A DNA stretch of 64,000 bases from JALZCH01 sp036387135 (GCA_036387135.1 DASVUH010000071.1:62001-126000), one strand, 5' to 3'; positions 42,265 through 51,719 are shown, counted from the stretch's first letter. Numbers and translations are program-made. The notes: a model not told the origin generated them from the letters alone.

Positions 42265-45200
42265 ATGAAAATCGTCTTAAGCGAAGAACGCGGCGGCAGC
42301 CAGTTAAATGAAAAGACTTTCTCGCAGGAAACAATCCGAGTCGGGCGCGATCCTTCAACGTGCGAAATCGTTTTCGAGCAAACGGCGTATCCGATGGTTT
42401 CCCGCAAACACGCCGAGCTGCGGTTTAAAGACGGGCGCTGTTTGCTGATTGATTCAAATTCGAGTTACGGAACATTTTTAAACGGGCAGCGAGTCAGCGG
42501 ACCGGCGGAAGTTGCGGCGGGAGCGACGATTCAATTCGGCTTAAACGGTCCGGTTCTGCGCGTTAAAAATTTAGAAATGCCCGCGCTCGACGATTCGATT
42601 GATTTCGCAGCCACATTTCAAGACGCGCCCGCAAGCATTCAGCCGCCAAAATCGCCCCAAAAACCTGCGCCGCAAATTTTGTCAGCCGTTTTGCAGCCGC
42701 TCGAAAACGCGGGCGCGACGCCGCTCGAAATCAAAAAAGAAATCATCACGCTCGGTCGCTCGCCGGAAAACGATTTTTCGGTTGACGCGGCGTCGGCTGT
42801 CGTTTCGCGCCGCCACGCCGAGATTCGCCGTCAAAACGGGCAATTCGTGATTGTTGATAACGGCAGTTTTAACGGAACTTTCGTCAACGAACGCCGCGTT
42901 GTCGCTAACGAACCGACGCCGCTGGCGAGCGGTGATGAGATTCGTCTCGGTTTGGGCGGTCCGGTTTTGCGTTTTCTCGCCACGCAAGCGACCGCGCCGC
43001 AAGCCGTTTCAGCCGTTTCTCAAACCGCCGGAAATGAAGAAGTGCCGCGCACGCTGGTCGGCTCGCAAATTTCTCTCAGAGATTTACAGCAGGCGCAAAA
43101 CGCCCCGCCGCAACAACATGCGCAACTGCTTTTGCGGCTCGATTTCAGCCGCAAATCCGAATTAATCATCGGGCGCGCCGAAACTTCGGACATTCGACTC
43201 GACGGTTTGCAAATCTCAAATCGCCACGCGCGGCTGCTTAAAACCGCCAACGGCGTTGTTATCGAAGACGCGGGTTCGACAAACGGCGTTTACATCGGCG
43301 GCAAAAGAATTTCCGGGCGCGCGGCTTTAACTTCCGCAGATACGGCGCAAATCGGACCATTTCAGCTTCGCGTTGACCAAAACGGGAACGTTTTTGTTTT
43401 CGACACGCGGTCAAAAACGCGGATTGACGCGCTGCACATCACGAAAACCGTCAAAAACCGCGCTGGCGGCGGGCTTTTAAAATTGCTCGACGACGTTTCG
43501 CTCGCAATTCAGCCGAACGATTTTGTCGGACTTCTCGGACCTTCAGGCGCGGGCAAATCAACTCTGATGGACGCGCTCAACGGAATGCGACCGCCAACTG
43601 CGGGCAGCGTTTTAATCAACAATCTCGATTTTTACTCAAATCTCGATTCTCTCAAACAAGGCATCGGTTACGTTCCGCAGGACGACATCATTCACCGGCA
43701 ATTAACGGTTTACCGCACGCTTTATTACGTCGCCAAATTGCGGCTGTCCGGCGACGTTTCGGGTGCGGAAATTGACCAGATTATCAACGAAGTTCTGGAC
43801 GTGACGGGACTTGCCGAACGCCGCGACGTTCTTGTTTCCGAGCTTTCCGGCGGTCAGCGCAAGCGCGTTTCGATTGCGGTCGAATTGATTACCAAGCCTT
43901 CGGTGATTTTTCTGGACGAGCCGACTTCGGGGCTTGATCCGGCAACCGAAGACAAAATTATGAAGCTCTTCCGTCGGATCGCCGAATCGGGGAGAACCGT
44001 GATTTTAACGACTCACGCGATGGAAAACATCCGGCTGTTCGACAAAATCGTGATTTTGATGCGCGGCAAGCTCGTCTTTTACGGCACGCCGAACGAAGCT
44101 CTGAAATATCTGGGCGCGAGCAGTTTTAAAGAGCTTTATGACAAGCTCGAAGAGCCAATCGAAAAACGCCTGCACCAGGCGACCGAAACGAATCAAGCGG
44201 AATTCAAACGCCGCCGCGAACAAATCACCGAAGAAATAGCCGAAACCTGGAAACAAAATTTCTTAAAAACCCCCGAATTTCGCCGCAACGTTTCCGAACC
44301 GCTCAGCCAAATCGCGCAAACCGGCGATGCGCCGCGACCTCCGAAACGCCGGAGGCTCGGAATTTTCGGCTCTATGCGTCAAACTTTGACTTTGACGAAA
44401 CGTTATTTTCAGGTTCTGTTCCGTGACAAATTGAATCTGGCTATTTTGCTTCTCCAAGCGCCAATTATTGCCTTGATGCTCGCATTCGTAGTGCCCGCGG
44501 ACGCGCCGCGCGATTTTATTTATTTCGTTTTAACTCTGGTGGCGATTTGGTTCGGCACTTCGGTTGCGGCTCGTGAGATCGTCCGCGAAAAGCCTGTTTA
44601 CCGGCGCGAGCGAATGGTTAATTTGAGCTTGCTGCCTTATTTGCTTTCAAAACTGCTCGTCTTGAGCTTTGTTGTCGGTTTGCAGATTTTGTTGCTGTTT
44701 CTGCCGCTTAAATTTTTTGATTTAATCAATCTGACGCAAATGCCCGGAGTTCTGTCGGGTTTGCCGCAGCTTGTTGTTTTGTTTTTAACTGCTGCAACGG
44801 GAATCGCGCTCGGACTTTTTATTTCCGCCCTGGTGAAAACTTCGGAAATGGCTACGAGTCTCGTGCCGCTGATTTTGATTCCGCAGATTTTGTTTTCCGG
44901 TCTGGTCGGCGTTCCGACGGGCGCGTCGCGCGTCGCCGGTCTGGCAATGCCCGCTTCGTGGTCTTTCGACGCGATGAAACGTTTTTCCGGTCTCGACACG
45001 CTCGAACCGGAAGGCTCGAATTTGCGCGGCGCAAACGAAGGAAAAGGTTTGTATAAATGGATTGAAGACCGCAACGCGGAAATCGAAAGCGAGACGCGCG
45101 AAGAAATAGAAGATTACAAACGGCGGATGAAAAATTATCTGGGTGATTTAAAAAACGGAATCCAAGCCACCGAACCGCCCGCGCCCGACATCAAATCAGC

Positions 45201-45348
45201 CGAGAAACTGCCCGCGAGCCTTCACGATTACGTCACATTTTTGCATCCGTGGATGAATGTCGCCCTGAATCAGGCAGTTTTGTTAATGATGTTTGTCGCT
45301 CTCGTTTTAGCAACGCTCATCGCCTTGCGGCGGCAAGACATTCGCTGA
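42265..45348 (+). CDS. ABC transporter with three N-terminal FHA domains and fused ABC-2 permease
   Basis: 1027 residues from ATG 42265 (MKIVLSEERGGSQLNEKTFS). Three FHA domains each keep the GR / SxxH / N pThr-binding set: ~22-90 (VGRDPS, SRKHA), ~160-218 (LGRSPEND, SRRHA) and ~310-370 (IGRAETSD, SNRHA). Next an ABCG-type ATPase (Walker A GPSGAGKST 425-433; VSELSGGQRKR; LDEPTSGLDP; H-loop TTHAM), then about six TM helices (ILLLQAPIIALMLAFVVPAD and onward). It probably exports a lipid or hydrophobic compound under phospho-Thr control. The neighbouring kinase and the pseudokinase's TGRL threonines are the obvious candidate input. Confidence 0.93.
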   Translation: MKIVLSEERGGSQLNEKTFSQETIRVGRDPSTCEIVFEQTAYPMVSRKHAELRFKDGRCLLIDSNSSYGTFLNGQRVSGPAEVAAGATIQFGLNGPVLRVKNLEMPALDDSIDFAATFQDAPASIQPPKSPQKPAPQILSAVLQPLENAGATPLEIKKEIITLGRSPENDFSVDAASAVVSRRHAEIRRQNGQFVIVDNGSFNGTFVNERRVVANEPTPLASGDEIRLGLGGPVLRFLATQATAPQAVSAVSQTAGNEEVPRTLVGSQISLRDLQQAQNAPPQQHAQLLLRLDFSRKSELIIGRAETSDIRLDGLQISNRHARLLKTANGVVIEDAGSTNGVYIGGKRISGRAALTSADTAQIGPFQLRVDQNGNVFVFDTRSKTRIDALHITKTVKNRAGGGLLKLLDDVSLAIQPNDFVGLLGPSGAGKSTLMDALNGMRPPTAGSVLINNLDFYSNLDSLKQGIGYVPQDDIIHRQLTVYRTLYYVAKLRLSGDVSGAEIDQIINEVLDVTGLAERRDVLVSELSGGQRKRVSIAVELITKPSVIFLDEPTSGLDPATEDKIMKLFRRIAESGRTVILTTHAMENIRLFDKIVILMRGKLVFYGTPNEALKYLGASSFKELYDKLEEPIEKRLHQATETNQAEFKRRREQITEEIAETWKQNFLKTPEFRRNVSEPLSQIAQTGDAPRPPKRRRLGIFGSMRQTLTLTKRYFQVLFRDKLNLAILLLQAPIIALMLAFVVPADAPRDFIYFVLTLVAIWFGTSVAAREIVREKPVYRRERMVNLSLLPYLLSKLLVLSFVVGLQILLLFLPLKFFDLINLTQMPGVLSGLPQLVVLFLTAATGIALGLFISALVKTSEMATSLVPLILIPQILFSGLVGVPTGASRVAGLAMPASWSFDAMKRFSGLDTLEPEGSNLRGANEGKGLYKWIEDRNAEIESETREEIEDYKRRMKNYLGDLKNGIQATEPPAPDIKSAEKLPASLHDYVTFLHPWMNVALNQAVLLMMFVALVLATLIALRRQDIR

Positions 45349-45383
45349 AGTTGTTGCTAAAATCACATTTGGAGTTTTGATTT

Positions 45384-45974
45384 ATGATTTTTTCCTTTCG
45401 CCAAGCTAATCGCGCATTACTTTTTTTAGCGGCTTTTACCCTGCTCATTTTGCCAGCCTGCAACAATTCGACGGCAACGGGCAAAAAAGAAGCGGGCGGC
45501 AGTGCCGCTACATCCGGGAGCAAAACGACCGCCGGAAAATACGACCCGACGGCAGTTCCGGCAGAAATGGCTGACGCCGAACTGACCGCGCTCGACGGCA
45601 AAACTTTTAAGATTTCGGATTACAAAGGCAAGGTCGTGCTGATCAATTTATGGACGACCTGGTGCGGTTTCTGCAAAAAACAGATGCCCGATTTGGTCGC
45701 GCTCAGCCAGGAATTTAAAGACCGCGACGTTGAGTTTCTAGGCTTAAACGCCGAAAACGAAAAGCTGCCGATGGTTGAAGAGTATATCAGCCAATATAAA
45801 ATTCCGTACCGCGTCGGCTGGACGAACGACGACGTTTTTTCGGCTTTAAGCCCAAGCGGTTTTCCGTCAACCTACATAGTCACTCGCGACGGACATTTTC
45901 ACTGGGCGGTCAACGGCGCAGTCCCGCCGGAACGCATCCGCACAAAAATCGAAGAAGCACTTGAAATAAATTAA
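45384..45974 (+). CDS. TlpA/ResA-like thioredoxin lipoprotein
   Basis: 196 residues with a lipobox (LILPAC, Cys at ~26), then an Ala/Thr/Lys-rich linker and a thioredoxin-fold domain (FKISDYKGKVVLINLWTTWC, active site WCGFC, DGHFHWAVNG) of the AhpC/TSA-Redoxin type. It likely reduces disulfides in periplasmic or envelope proteins (cytochrome c maturation or detoxification). It is the last gene of the 35.9-46 kb run, 35 bases after the FHA-ABC gene. The specific substrate is not evident. Confidence 0.88.
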   Translation: MIFSFRQANRALLFLAAFTLLILPACNNSTATGKKEAGGSAATSGSKTTAGKYDPTAVPAEMADAELTALDGKTFKISDYKGKVVLINLWTTWCGFCKKQMPDLVALSQEFKDRDVEFLGLNAENEKLPMVEEYISQYKIPYRVGWTNDDVFSALSPSGFPSTYIVTRDGHFHWAVNGAVPPERIRTKIEEALEIN

Positions 45975-45975
45975 G

Positions 45976-46065
45976 AATTGAGAAGGCAGGAGATAGTAGA
46001 TAGAAGATAAATTAAAAATTCTTCTATTTATACATCCTGCCTTCTATCTCCTGCCCCCTCAATTC
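45976..46065. repeat. Palindromic element with 7-mer-like arms, overlapping the rqcH stop
   Basis: Left arm AATTGAGAAGGCAGGAGATA and GTAGATAGAAG; right arm CCTTCTATCTCCTGCCCCCT and CAATTC. The right arm contains the TGA stop (46059) of the minus-strand gene. The 14-base word is two GGCAGGA/GATAGAA-like 7-mers. Confidence 0.8.
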
Positions 46066-47576
46066 TTTATTCTCTCTCCGCTTTCTTTCGGCTCGACTAA
46101 AATCGTCCGAAAACTCGATAAACGAACTAATCCGGGCGCGGCGTTTTTTGGTTTTGAAACGAATTTGCGCTGCGTGTAATTGACCGCAACTTTTGTGTCT
46201 TCGCGGGCTTGGCTGAATTTGGCGGTTAATTCGGCGGCTTCGATTAAAGTTTTCTGCGGCAGCTCGCCTTTGCCCGGATTTCTGACGACGACGTGCGAGC
46301 CGGGATAATCAGCCGCGTGCATCCACCAATCAAGTGATTTGGCGATGCGGAACGTCAAACGATCATTATCTTTTGCCGCGCGCCCGACCAGAATTTCCAG
46401 TCCGTCCGAAGAACGATAACGCCGCACGCCCGAACCGATTTCCGGTTCTTTTTTCGATTTCGGTTTTTCGCTTTTCGGAATCTGCTTAAAGCCTGAGAGC
46501 TTATTCTTTTCGACAAATTCGCTCAGCGCCGTTTCATCGCGCCGCTCTATGATTTTCTCTAAATCTGAGATTACAGATTTCAAATGTTCGATTTCAGATT
46601 CGAGATTAGAAATTCGAGCCGTTAATTCCTGCGCCGCATTGCGCGCTTTTGAATAACGCGCGAAATATTTTTCGGCGACTTCCTGCAAACTCAAATTTTC
46701 ATCGGCTTCAATCTCGATTTCCGGCGCGTTTTCATCGAAATAATCAATGACAAAAACCCGATTTCCTTCGCGCCGAGCCGCATATAAATTTGCCAGCAGC
46801 AAATCGCCTTGTCGCTTCAATGCCTCCGGCTCGCCGTGCGCCCGCAAATCCTGTCCGAGCCGCTGCAATAATTTTTCTTTTTTCGTGAGTTCCTGCCGGA
46901 AACGACTGCTCGCCGCACGCGCAGCAGAGTCGAATTCGCGAGTCGCTTCGATGTTTGAAAAATAAGAATCGAGCCGTTCGGAAAGCGGCGAAGCCGGAGA
47001 CAAAGGAAAATCAGACGGTTTTAATTCGATTTCCGAGATAGTTTCGAGTAGGGAAGTTTTTTTCGGCGGTTGAAACTGAGCTTCAAATTGCGGCGGCTGG
47101 TAAATTTGTCCGGTCTCCTGACCGTCGCCGTGCGTTTCGCGCAGGCTTTCGAGAATTCGATTTTCCGCGTCGAGCAGAAACAAATTTGCGGCTTTTCCGG
47201 TTAATTGCGCGACTAATTTAAACTTTTGGACGGCTTGCGCGCTTTCATCCTCAACCAAAAATTCAAAACGCACAATGCGGTCTTCAGCGTCTTTTGCAAT
47301 GCGTGTAAGCTGCCCGTCGGAAAGCCGTTTGCGAGCGAAAAGCAGAAAATTGCCCGATAGATCCGATTGTTTTTCAAGCTCGCGCACGCGCCGCCGAATC
47401 AAATAAAGGCGCGGGACGAGCGAAGGTTCAAAGTTCAAAAAAAGATAACGCCCGTCGCCCGGACGAAAATCAATTGCCAATTGATTCGAACCGAGCTGAA
47501 AAATTTTGCCGATTCTTTTCCCAGCAAGAATCGGCAAAATCTCGTCAACAATAACTTGTAAAGCCTCTCCGTCCAA
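46059..47576 (-). CDS. rqcH: RqcH/NFACT family ribosome-quality-control protein (fibronectin-binding protein A-like)
   Basis: 505 residues. NFACT-N (1-~180) opens EALQVIVDEILPILAGKRIG; the central coiled coils include AAQELTARISNLESEIEHLK; the NFACT-R domain at the C-end holds WWMHAADYPGSHVVVRNPGK. RqcH recruits tRNA-Ala to stalled 50S subunits for C-terminal Ala tailing; its older name is fibronectin-binding protein. The start is TTG at 47574-47576, the first codon of a 7-mer array (47574-47648), and the stop is in another array (46059). The gene is thus bracketed by repeats. Confidence 0.9.
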   Translation of the reverse strand: MDGEALQVIVDEILPILAGKRIGKIFQLGSNQLAIDFRPGDGRYLFLNFEPSLVPRLYLIRRRVRELEKQSDLSGNFLLFARKRLSDGQLTRIAKDAEDRIVRFEFLVEDESAQAVQKFKLVAQLTGKAANLFLLDAENRILESLRETHGDGQETGQIYQPPQFEAQFQPPKKTSLLETISEIELKPSDFPLSPASPLSERLDSYFSNIEATREFDSAARAASSRFRQELTKKEKLLQRLGQDLRAHGEPEALKRQGDLLLANLYAARREGNRVFVIDYFDENAPEIEIEADENLSLQEVAEKYFARYSKARNAAQELTARISNLESEIEHLKSVISDLEKIIERRDETALSEFVEKNKLSGFKQIPKSEKPKSKKEPEIGSGVRRYRSSDGLEILVGRAAKDNDRLTFRIAKSLDWWMHAADYPGSHVVVRNPGKGELPQKTLIEAAELTAKFSQAREDTKVAVNYTQRKFVSKPKNAAPGLVRLSSFRTILVEPKESGERIKN

Positions 47577-47648
47577 AGTTCAAAGTTCAAGGTTCAAGGT
47601 TCAAGGTTAAAGAAAAACTTTGAACCTTGAACCTTAAACTTTGAACCT
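47574..47648. repeat. Palindromic element with 7-mer arms between the RDD and rqcH genes
   Basis: CAAAGTT/CAAGGTT words in tandem (left, to 47611), then TTGAACCTTGAACC on the right. It spans exactly from the rqcH TTG start to the RDD gene's TAG stop (47647-47649). Confidence 0.88.
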
Positions 47649-49083
47649 AATTCTCACGAATCACGACCGTGCCGGAAAGCCAGTCGTGGACGGCGCGGCG
47701 TTCGGTGCTTAATAAAATCGCAATCAACCCAATTCCGGCGAGAGCGAGCGTCAGCAAATATGCAAGCGTGTTAAGCATTGCTTCCAAAACGGTCGCCGCA
47801 GAACCGTCTTCGGCGTGAACCGTGCGAAGCGAGAAAAGGCGACCGGCAAAGGTTGTTTCCGCCAGCACAATTCCGCCAGTTAAATAAATAAATTTGATTG
47901 CCGCAAAAACGCCCAGACAAGTCAACGCGCTCTCCAAGCCGAATTTTTCGGCGGTGAAAAATCCGGCAGGCGCAAACAGCGTAACCAGCCCGAACGCCGC
48001 TCCCGCGCAAAGAACGATGTCGAGCAATGCGGCAATGAATCTGAAGCTGAGCGGCGCGTAATCTTCGGCGATTTCCGGCTGATCGGATTCAGCGTCACGC
48101 ACGCGCGGCGCGATTTCCTGTTCGACCGCAACGCCGCTGCGCGGAGATGGTTTTTTCTGCGGCACGGCAGCCGAAATGCGCATTTGCGATTCGATGAATT
48201 TATCCGCGTCGGCTTCGGAAATCATCGGCAATTTGCGCGGCTCTTTTTTCGGCGCGGCTGAAACCAACGGCACGGCAACGCCAGCCGCAGCTTGGGCTGT
48301 TTCGAGCGGCTTGACTGTCGTCTCAACTTTTAAAGCCGGTGCGTTTTCAGTTTTCGAGAAAGAATCGAACTTCGCATTTTCGATGGCGGCAGCTTCAAAT
48401 TTAAGCGGCGCTGGAGATTTCTGTTTCGCTTCGATTTCAGCAGGCTGCGGCACGGCGGTGAGCGGAACGCCGGCTGGTTTCGGTGCCGGCTGCAATCTCG
48501 GCGCAGGCGCGGCTTGCGGCTCGAAAACCGGCGCGAGCGCGACAGCCGTCGCCGCCGATTGATGAACCTGACGCGACCGTTCGACGCGCTCAAGCGCGCG
48601 GGCAATAATATTATTAGCCGCACGATTTTCGACGTTCGGTTTTAGATTGATCACCGTCCCGGACGATGCGACTGCCGCTTCGGTTTTTTGTTTTGCGGCT
48701 TCGACTCTAGTTTCACGCAGTTCTTCTATTTCATCTCCTCCTTCACGACGCTCGCGCGCAGCCCGCACGCGCTCGCGCAAAGCGTCGCGCCATTCGGATT
48801 CGTCGTTTTTGCGCTTTGGAAACTCGATCAGAGTCGAAGTAAACTCGCGCCTTGCGGCAACAGGCGCTTCTTCGGCAACGGCTGTCGGCGGTTCGAGCCG
48901 ACCTGTATCCAAGCTCGGTTCAGCCGCCTCAGCAACTAAATCAGCGGTCGTTATCTTCTCAGTTCTCTTTTCCGCTGGCGGGTAATAATGCCGTGTTGGC
49001 ATTTCCGAGCAATTTGGACAAACTGATAACGGTGCGGCGAAGGTCTTCGAGCAGGAAGCACATTGCATATTTTTAAAACTCAA
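47647..49083 (-). CDS. RDD-family membrane protein with N-terminal Zn ribbon and TGRL motif
   Basis: 478 residues. N-terminal Zn ribbon (QCASCSKTFAAPLSVCPNCS; Cys8, 11, 22, 25). TGRLEPP at Thr60 matches the repeated motif of the pseudokinase gene at 39.9 kb. A long Ala/Pro/Glu-rich, low-complexity middle (~75-330) follows, then a C-terminal RDD domain with 3-4 TM helices (APLSFRFIAALLDIVLCAGA, FAGRLFSLRTVHAEDGSAAT, RRAVHDWLSGTVVIREN). Role unknown; RDD domains are found in transport or stress membrane proteins. Its ATG sits 250 bases from the divergent gene at 49335. Confidence 0.82.
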   Translation of the reverse strand: MSFKNMQCASCSKTFAAPLSVCPNCSEMPTRHYYPPAEKRTEKITTADLVAEAAEPSLDTGRLEPPTAVAEEAPVAARREFTSTLIEFPKRKNDESEWRDALRERVRAARERREGGDEIEELRETRVEAAKQKTEAAVASSGTVINLKPNVENRAANNIIARALERVERSRQVHQSAATAVALAPVFEPQAAPAPRLQPAPKPAGVPLTAVPQPAEIEAKQKSPAPLKFEAAAIENAKFDSFSKTENAPALKVETTVKPLETAQAAAGVAVPLVSAAPKKEPRKLPMISEADADKFIESQMRISAAVPQKKPSPRSGVAVEQEIAPRVRDAESDQPEIAEDYAPLSFRFIAALLDIVLCAGAAFGLVTLFAPAGFFTAEKFGLESALTCLGVFAAIKFIYLTGGIVLAETTFAGRLFSLRTVHAEDGSAATVLEAMLNTLAYLLTLALAGIGLIAILLSTERRAVHDWLSGTVVIREN

Positions 49084-49334
49084 TTGATTTGTTCCGGCGC
49101 GCGACTGCTTAAAATTGTTTGCGCCAATTTACTTTTTGGAGTTGAAGTTTGCTTAAAACACGCAACATATTGCGCATTTCTAACCTATTTGAGCGGATGC
49201 TATCAAACTTTAAGCGCTTAAGTCAACGTAAAATTTCAACTTTTTTTTCAATTTTCAATATTTTGTCAAATTTTGTTAATTTTGATGTGATATTTAATGC
49301 CATTTTTCTTAACAATTTTTCTTGAGGAGAAGAA

Positions 49335-49721
49335 ATGCCAGCAATTTCTATTATCATCGGCGTAATGCTGATTTTGATCGGCGTCGGCGGCTATGGATAC
49401 GGCTCTACGACCGGACATGCCAGCCCGACTGCGCTGATTCCATCGGCAATCGGTTTAATTATCGCCATTCTCGGCGGCGTTGCGACAAAGGAGAGTTTGC
49501 GCAAACACGCGATGCACGCGGTGATGCTCGTCGCTCTGCTCGGTTTTCTGGGTACTGTGATGGGAATTCCAAAAGCAATTTCCCTGCTTCAAGGCGCGCA
49601 AATCGAACGCCCGGCGGCAGCCGTCGCGCAAACTTTAACCGCGATTTTGTGCTTAATCCTGGTCGTTTTCGGAATCAAATCATTCATTGACGCGCGCCGA
49701 AACAGAACGGAAACGGTTTAA
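49335..49721 (+). CDS. Small integral membrane protein of unknown family
   Basis: 128 residues with four hydrophobic segments (IIIGVMLILIGVGGYGYG, TALIPSAIGLIIAILGGVA, HAVMLVALLGFLGTVMGI, LTAILCLILVVFGIKSFI), so a four-helix inner-membrane protein. A good ribosome site (TTGAGGAGA) is 7 bases upstream. The gene precedes lpxD by 57 bases on the same strand. I recognise no enzymatic motif. The 250-base region before it (49084-49334) is AT-rich with no other gene. Confidence 0.75.
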   Translation: MPAISIIIGVMLILIGVGGYGYGSTTGHASPTALIPSAIGLIIAILGGVATKESLRKHAMHAVMLVALLGFLGTVMGIPKAISLLQGAQIERPAAAVAQTLTAILCLILVVFGIKSFIDARRNRTETV

Positions 49722-49778
49722 TTTTCAAAGCAATCGAGCTTTTGCTCCTTTTTTTGACTTACTTTTAATTTTTCGCCG

Positions 49779-50822
49779 ATGTTAAATGAATTTACAGTTG
49801 CAGAGTTGGCGGAAAAAATCGGCGAGCAATTTCGCGGCGACGGCGAAACAAAAATCACGGGCATAAACTCGCTCGAAGCCGCTCAAACAGGAGAAATCGC
49901 TTTCGTCGAAGACGCCAAGTTTTTTGCCGCAGCCGCAAACAGCGCCGCGTCTTGTTTAATCGTCGCGGAAACTGCCGAAATTGAATTTAATGGCGTTTTA
50001 ATTCAGACAAAAAACCCTAAATTAGCTTTCGCCCGCATTGCCGCGCTGCTTCATCCGCCGAAAAAACGCGAAGCTGAAATTCACCCGTCAGCCGTCATCG
50101 CCGAATCCGCCGCGATTGGCGAAAACGTATTCGTCGGGGCGTTTTGCTGCGTCGGCGAAAACTCTTCGCTTGGCGCTGGTACGCAGCTTCGCGCCGGAGC
50201 GAAAATCGGAGACCGCGTGAGAGTTGGCGAAAATTGCGTTTTTCATCCGAATGTTTTTGTTGAAGACGACGTGACAATTGGAAATAACGTGATTTTACAC
50301 GCGGGCGTCATCATTGGCGGAGACGGTTTCGGTTACGTGCGCGACGCGGACGAATACGTTAAATTTCCGCAGCTCGGAACTGTCGTGATTGAAGATGACG
50401 TTGAAATCGGCGCGAATAGCTGCGTCGACCGCGCGGCTCTGCGCGGCGAAACGAGAATCGGGCGCGGGACGAAAATTGACAATCTCGTCCAAATCGCGCA
50501 CAACGTTTCAATCGGCGAGCGCGTTGTCATCGCTTCGCAAACCGGAATTTCCGGCTCGACCGTGATTGAATCGGACGTTGTAATCGGCGGACAAGTCGGT
50601 TTCGGCGACCACGCGCGCGTGCTTTCGGGCGCGGTCATCGGTTCAAAAGCCGGAATCTTGCCGGGAAAAATCGTCCGCGCGGGCATTTGGTGGGGCGTTC
50701 CCGTTCAACCGCTGGACGAATACAAACGTCAAAATGCAATGGTCAAAGCCTTGCCGCGGTTGCGCGAAGAAATAAATCAGTTAAAGAAGCGTTTAGACGA
50801 TTTAGAGGCATCGAACGAATAA
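49779..50822 (+). CDS. lpxD: UDP-3-O-(3-hydroxyacyl)glucosamine N-acyltransferase (lipid A biosynthesis)
   Basis: 347 residues. The N-domain holds the uridine-binding part (EFTVAELAEKIGEQFRGDGE, ITGINSLEAAQTGEIAFVED). A left-handed beta helix of hexapeptide repeats follows (IHPSAVIAESAAIGENVFVG, then AGVIIGGDGFGYVRDADEYV and NLVQIAHNVSIGERVVIA). The NLVQIAHNV block contains the catalytic His. It adds the N-linked hydroxyacyl chain to UDP-acyl-glucosamine in the cytoplasm. lpxK and waaA lie 29 kb away, so lipid A genes are scattered here. Confidence 0.95.
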   Translation: MLNEFTVAELAEKIGEQFRGDGETKITGINSLEAAQTGEIAFVEDAKFFAAAANSAASCLIVAETAEIEFNGVLIQTKNPKLAFARIAALLHPPKKREAEIHPSAVIAESAAIGENVFVGAFCCVGENSSLGAGTQLRAGAKIGDRVRVGENCVFHPNVFVEDDVTIGNNVILHAGVIIGGDGFGYVRDADEYVKFPQLGTVVIEDDVEIGANSCVDRAALRGETRIGRGTKIDNLVQIAHNVSIGERVVIASQTGISGSTVIESDVVIGGQVGFGDHARVLSGAVIGSKAGILPGKIVRAGIWWGVPVQPLDEYKRQNAMVKALPRLREEINQLKKRLDDLEASNE

Positions 50823-50837
50823 GAATTGAGAAATATT

Positions 50838-51719
50838 ATGAAATATAAGGTATTGGTTGCTGTCGTCTTTTTTCTAATCTCAGCTCAATGCTTTGTTTTC
50901 GCACAGGAAGACGTTAAAGCTAAACACGAAGCGTATTATCTTTGCATCAATACGATGGAAAAAGAACCGCCGAAAGCGTATCAATTCTGCTCGGAATACT
51001 TGAAAAAATATCCTAACGACGACGCCCGGCTCGTTGAGTTTGCCCGTAAATGGCTGGTTTCATATGAAAAAATCTCGCGTTATTTGAATTCGACGGAGCC
51101 ATTTTTTGCTGCCGAACTGGGGCAAACGTGGGCGGTTTATCTGCCCGATTTGGAAAAGCGGATTCCAATTGTTTCAGACAAAGATGATTCTCATAAAATT
51201 GAAATTGTGCGCAATTTCAATTCGCCTTCGGAAGATAAACTTTTAAGCAAGGCGGAAGCCGTTTATCGGAACCCACAGGAACTCTCCAAAGAGCTAAACG
51301 GTGGTTGGCGTTATTTATCCGAGCGTGACAATCTCCCCGAAGGCGAACCGAAATGGTGGGCAGGATATTCAGACACTATTCTTTCAGCCGAAATTGTGAC
51401 GACCGGCGCAGTTCTTTATTACTTTAATATTTCCAAAAAACTGCAAAAGAATCCGAAGCTCAACGATCCCGGATTTACATTTTCCCGCACCGAATTGAAG
51501 TACGATTCGTCAATCAAAAAATTCGACAAATTCGAGCGCAGCGGAAAGGTTTTCAATAACGTTTATGTCGCCGATTTGAATCTGACCTGGGCACAGGTGT
51601 GCGGTGGATTATGCGGACACGGCTTTACGCGCAATAAGGTTGTTGTTTTGGGCGAAAAGGGAAATATTCTGGAAATGTTCCTCGATGCGCCGGTCAACCG
51701 TTCAAGCTGGGTTAGCTGA
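50838..51719 (+). CDS. Secreted protein of unknown function
   Basis: 293 residues from ATG 50838 (MKYKVLVAVVFFLISAQCFV), a clear signal peptide cut around FAQ; a TTG four codons earlier is possible but lacks support. The mature part includes YLCINTMEKEPPKAYQFC, resembling a half-TPR, and a mixed domain with RYLSERDNLPEGEPKWWAGY and VCGGLCGHGFTRNKVV (three Cys that might pair). It is not assignable to a family by eye. It starts 15 bases after lpxD, so it may be its operon partner. Confidence 0.7.
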   Translation: MKYKVLVAVVFFLISAQCFVFAQEDVKAKHEAYYLCINTMEKEPPKAYQFCSEYLKKYPNDDARLVEFARKWLVSYEKISRYLNSTEPFFAAELGQTWAVYLPDLEKRIPIVSDKDDSHKIEIVRNFNSPSEDKLLSKAEAVYRNPQELSKELNGGWRYLSERDNLPEGEPKWWAGYSDTILSAEIVTTGAVLYYFNISKKLQKNPKLNDPGFTFSRTELKYDSSIKKFDKFERSGKVFNNVYVADLNLTWAQVCGGLCGHGFTRNKVVVLGEKGNILEMFLDAPVNRSSWVS

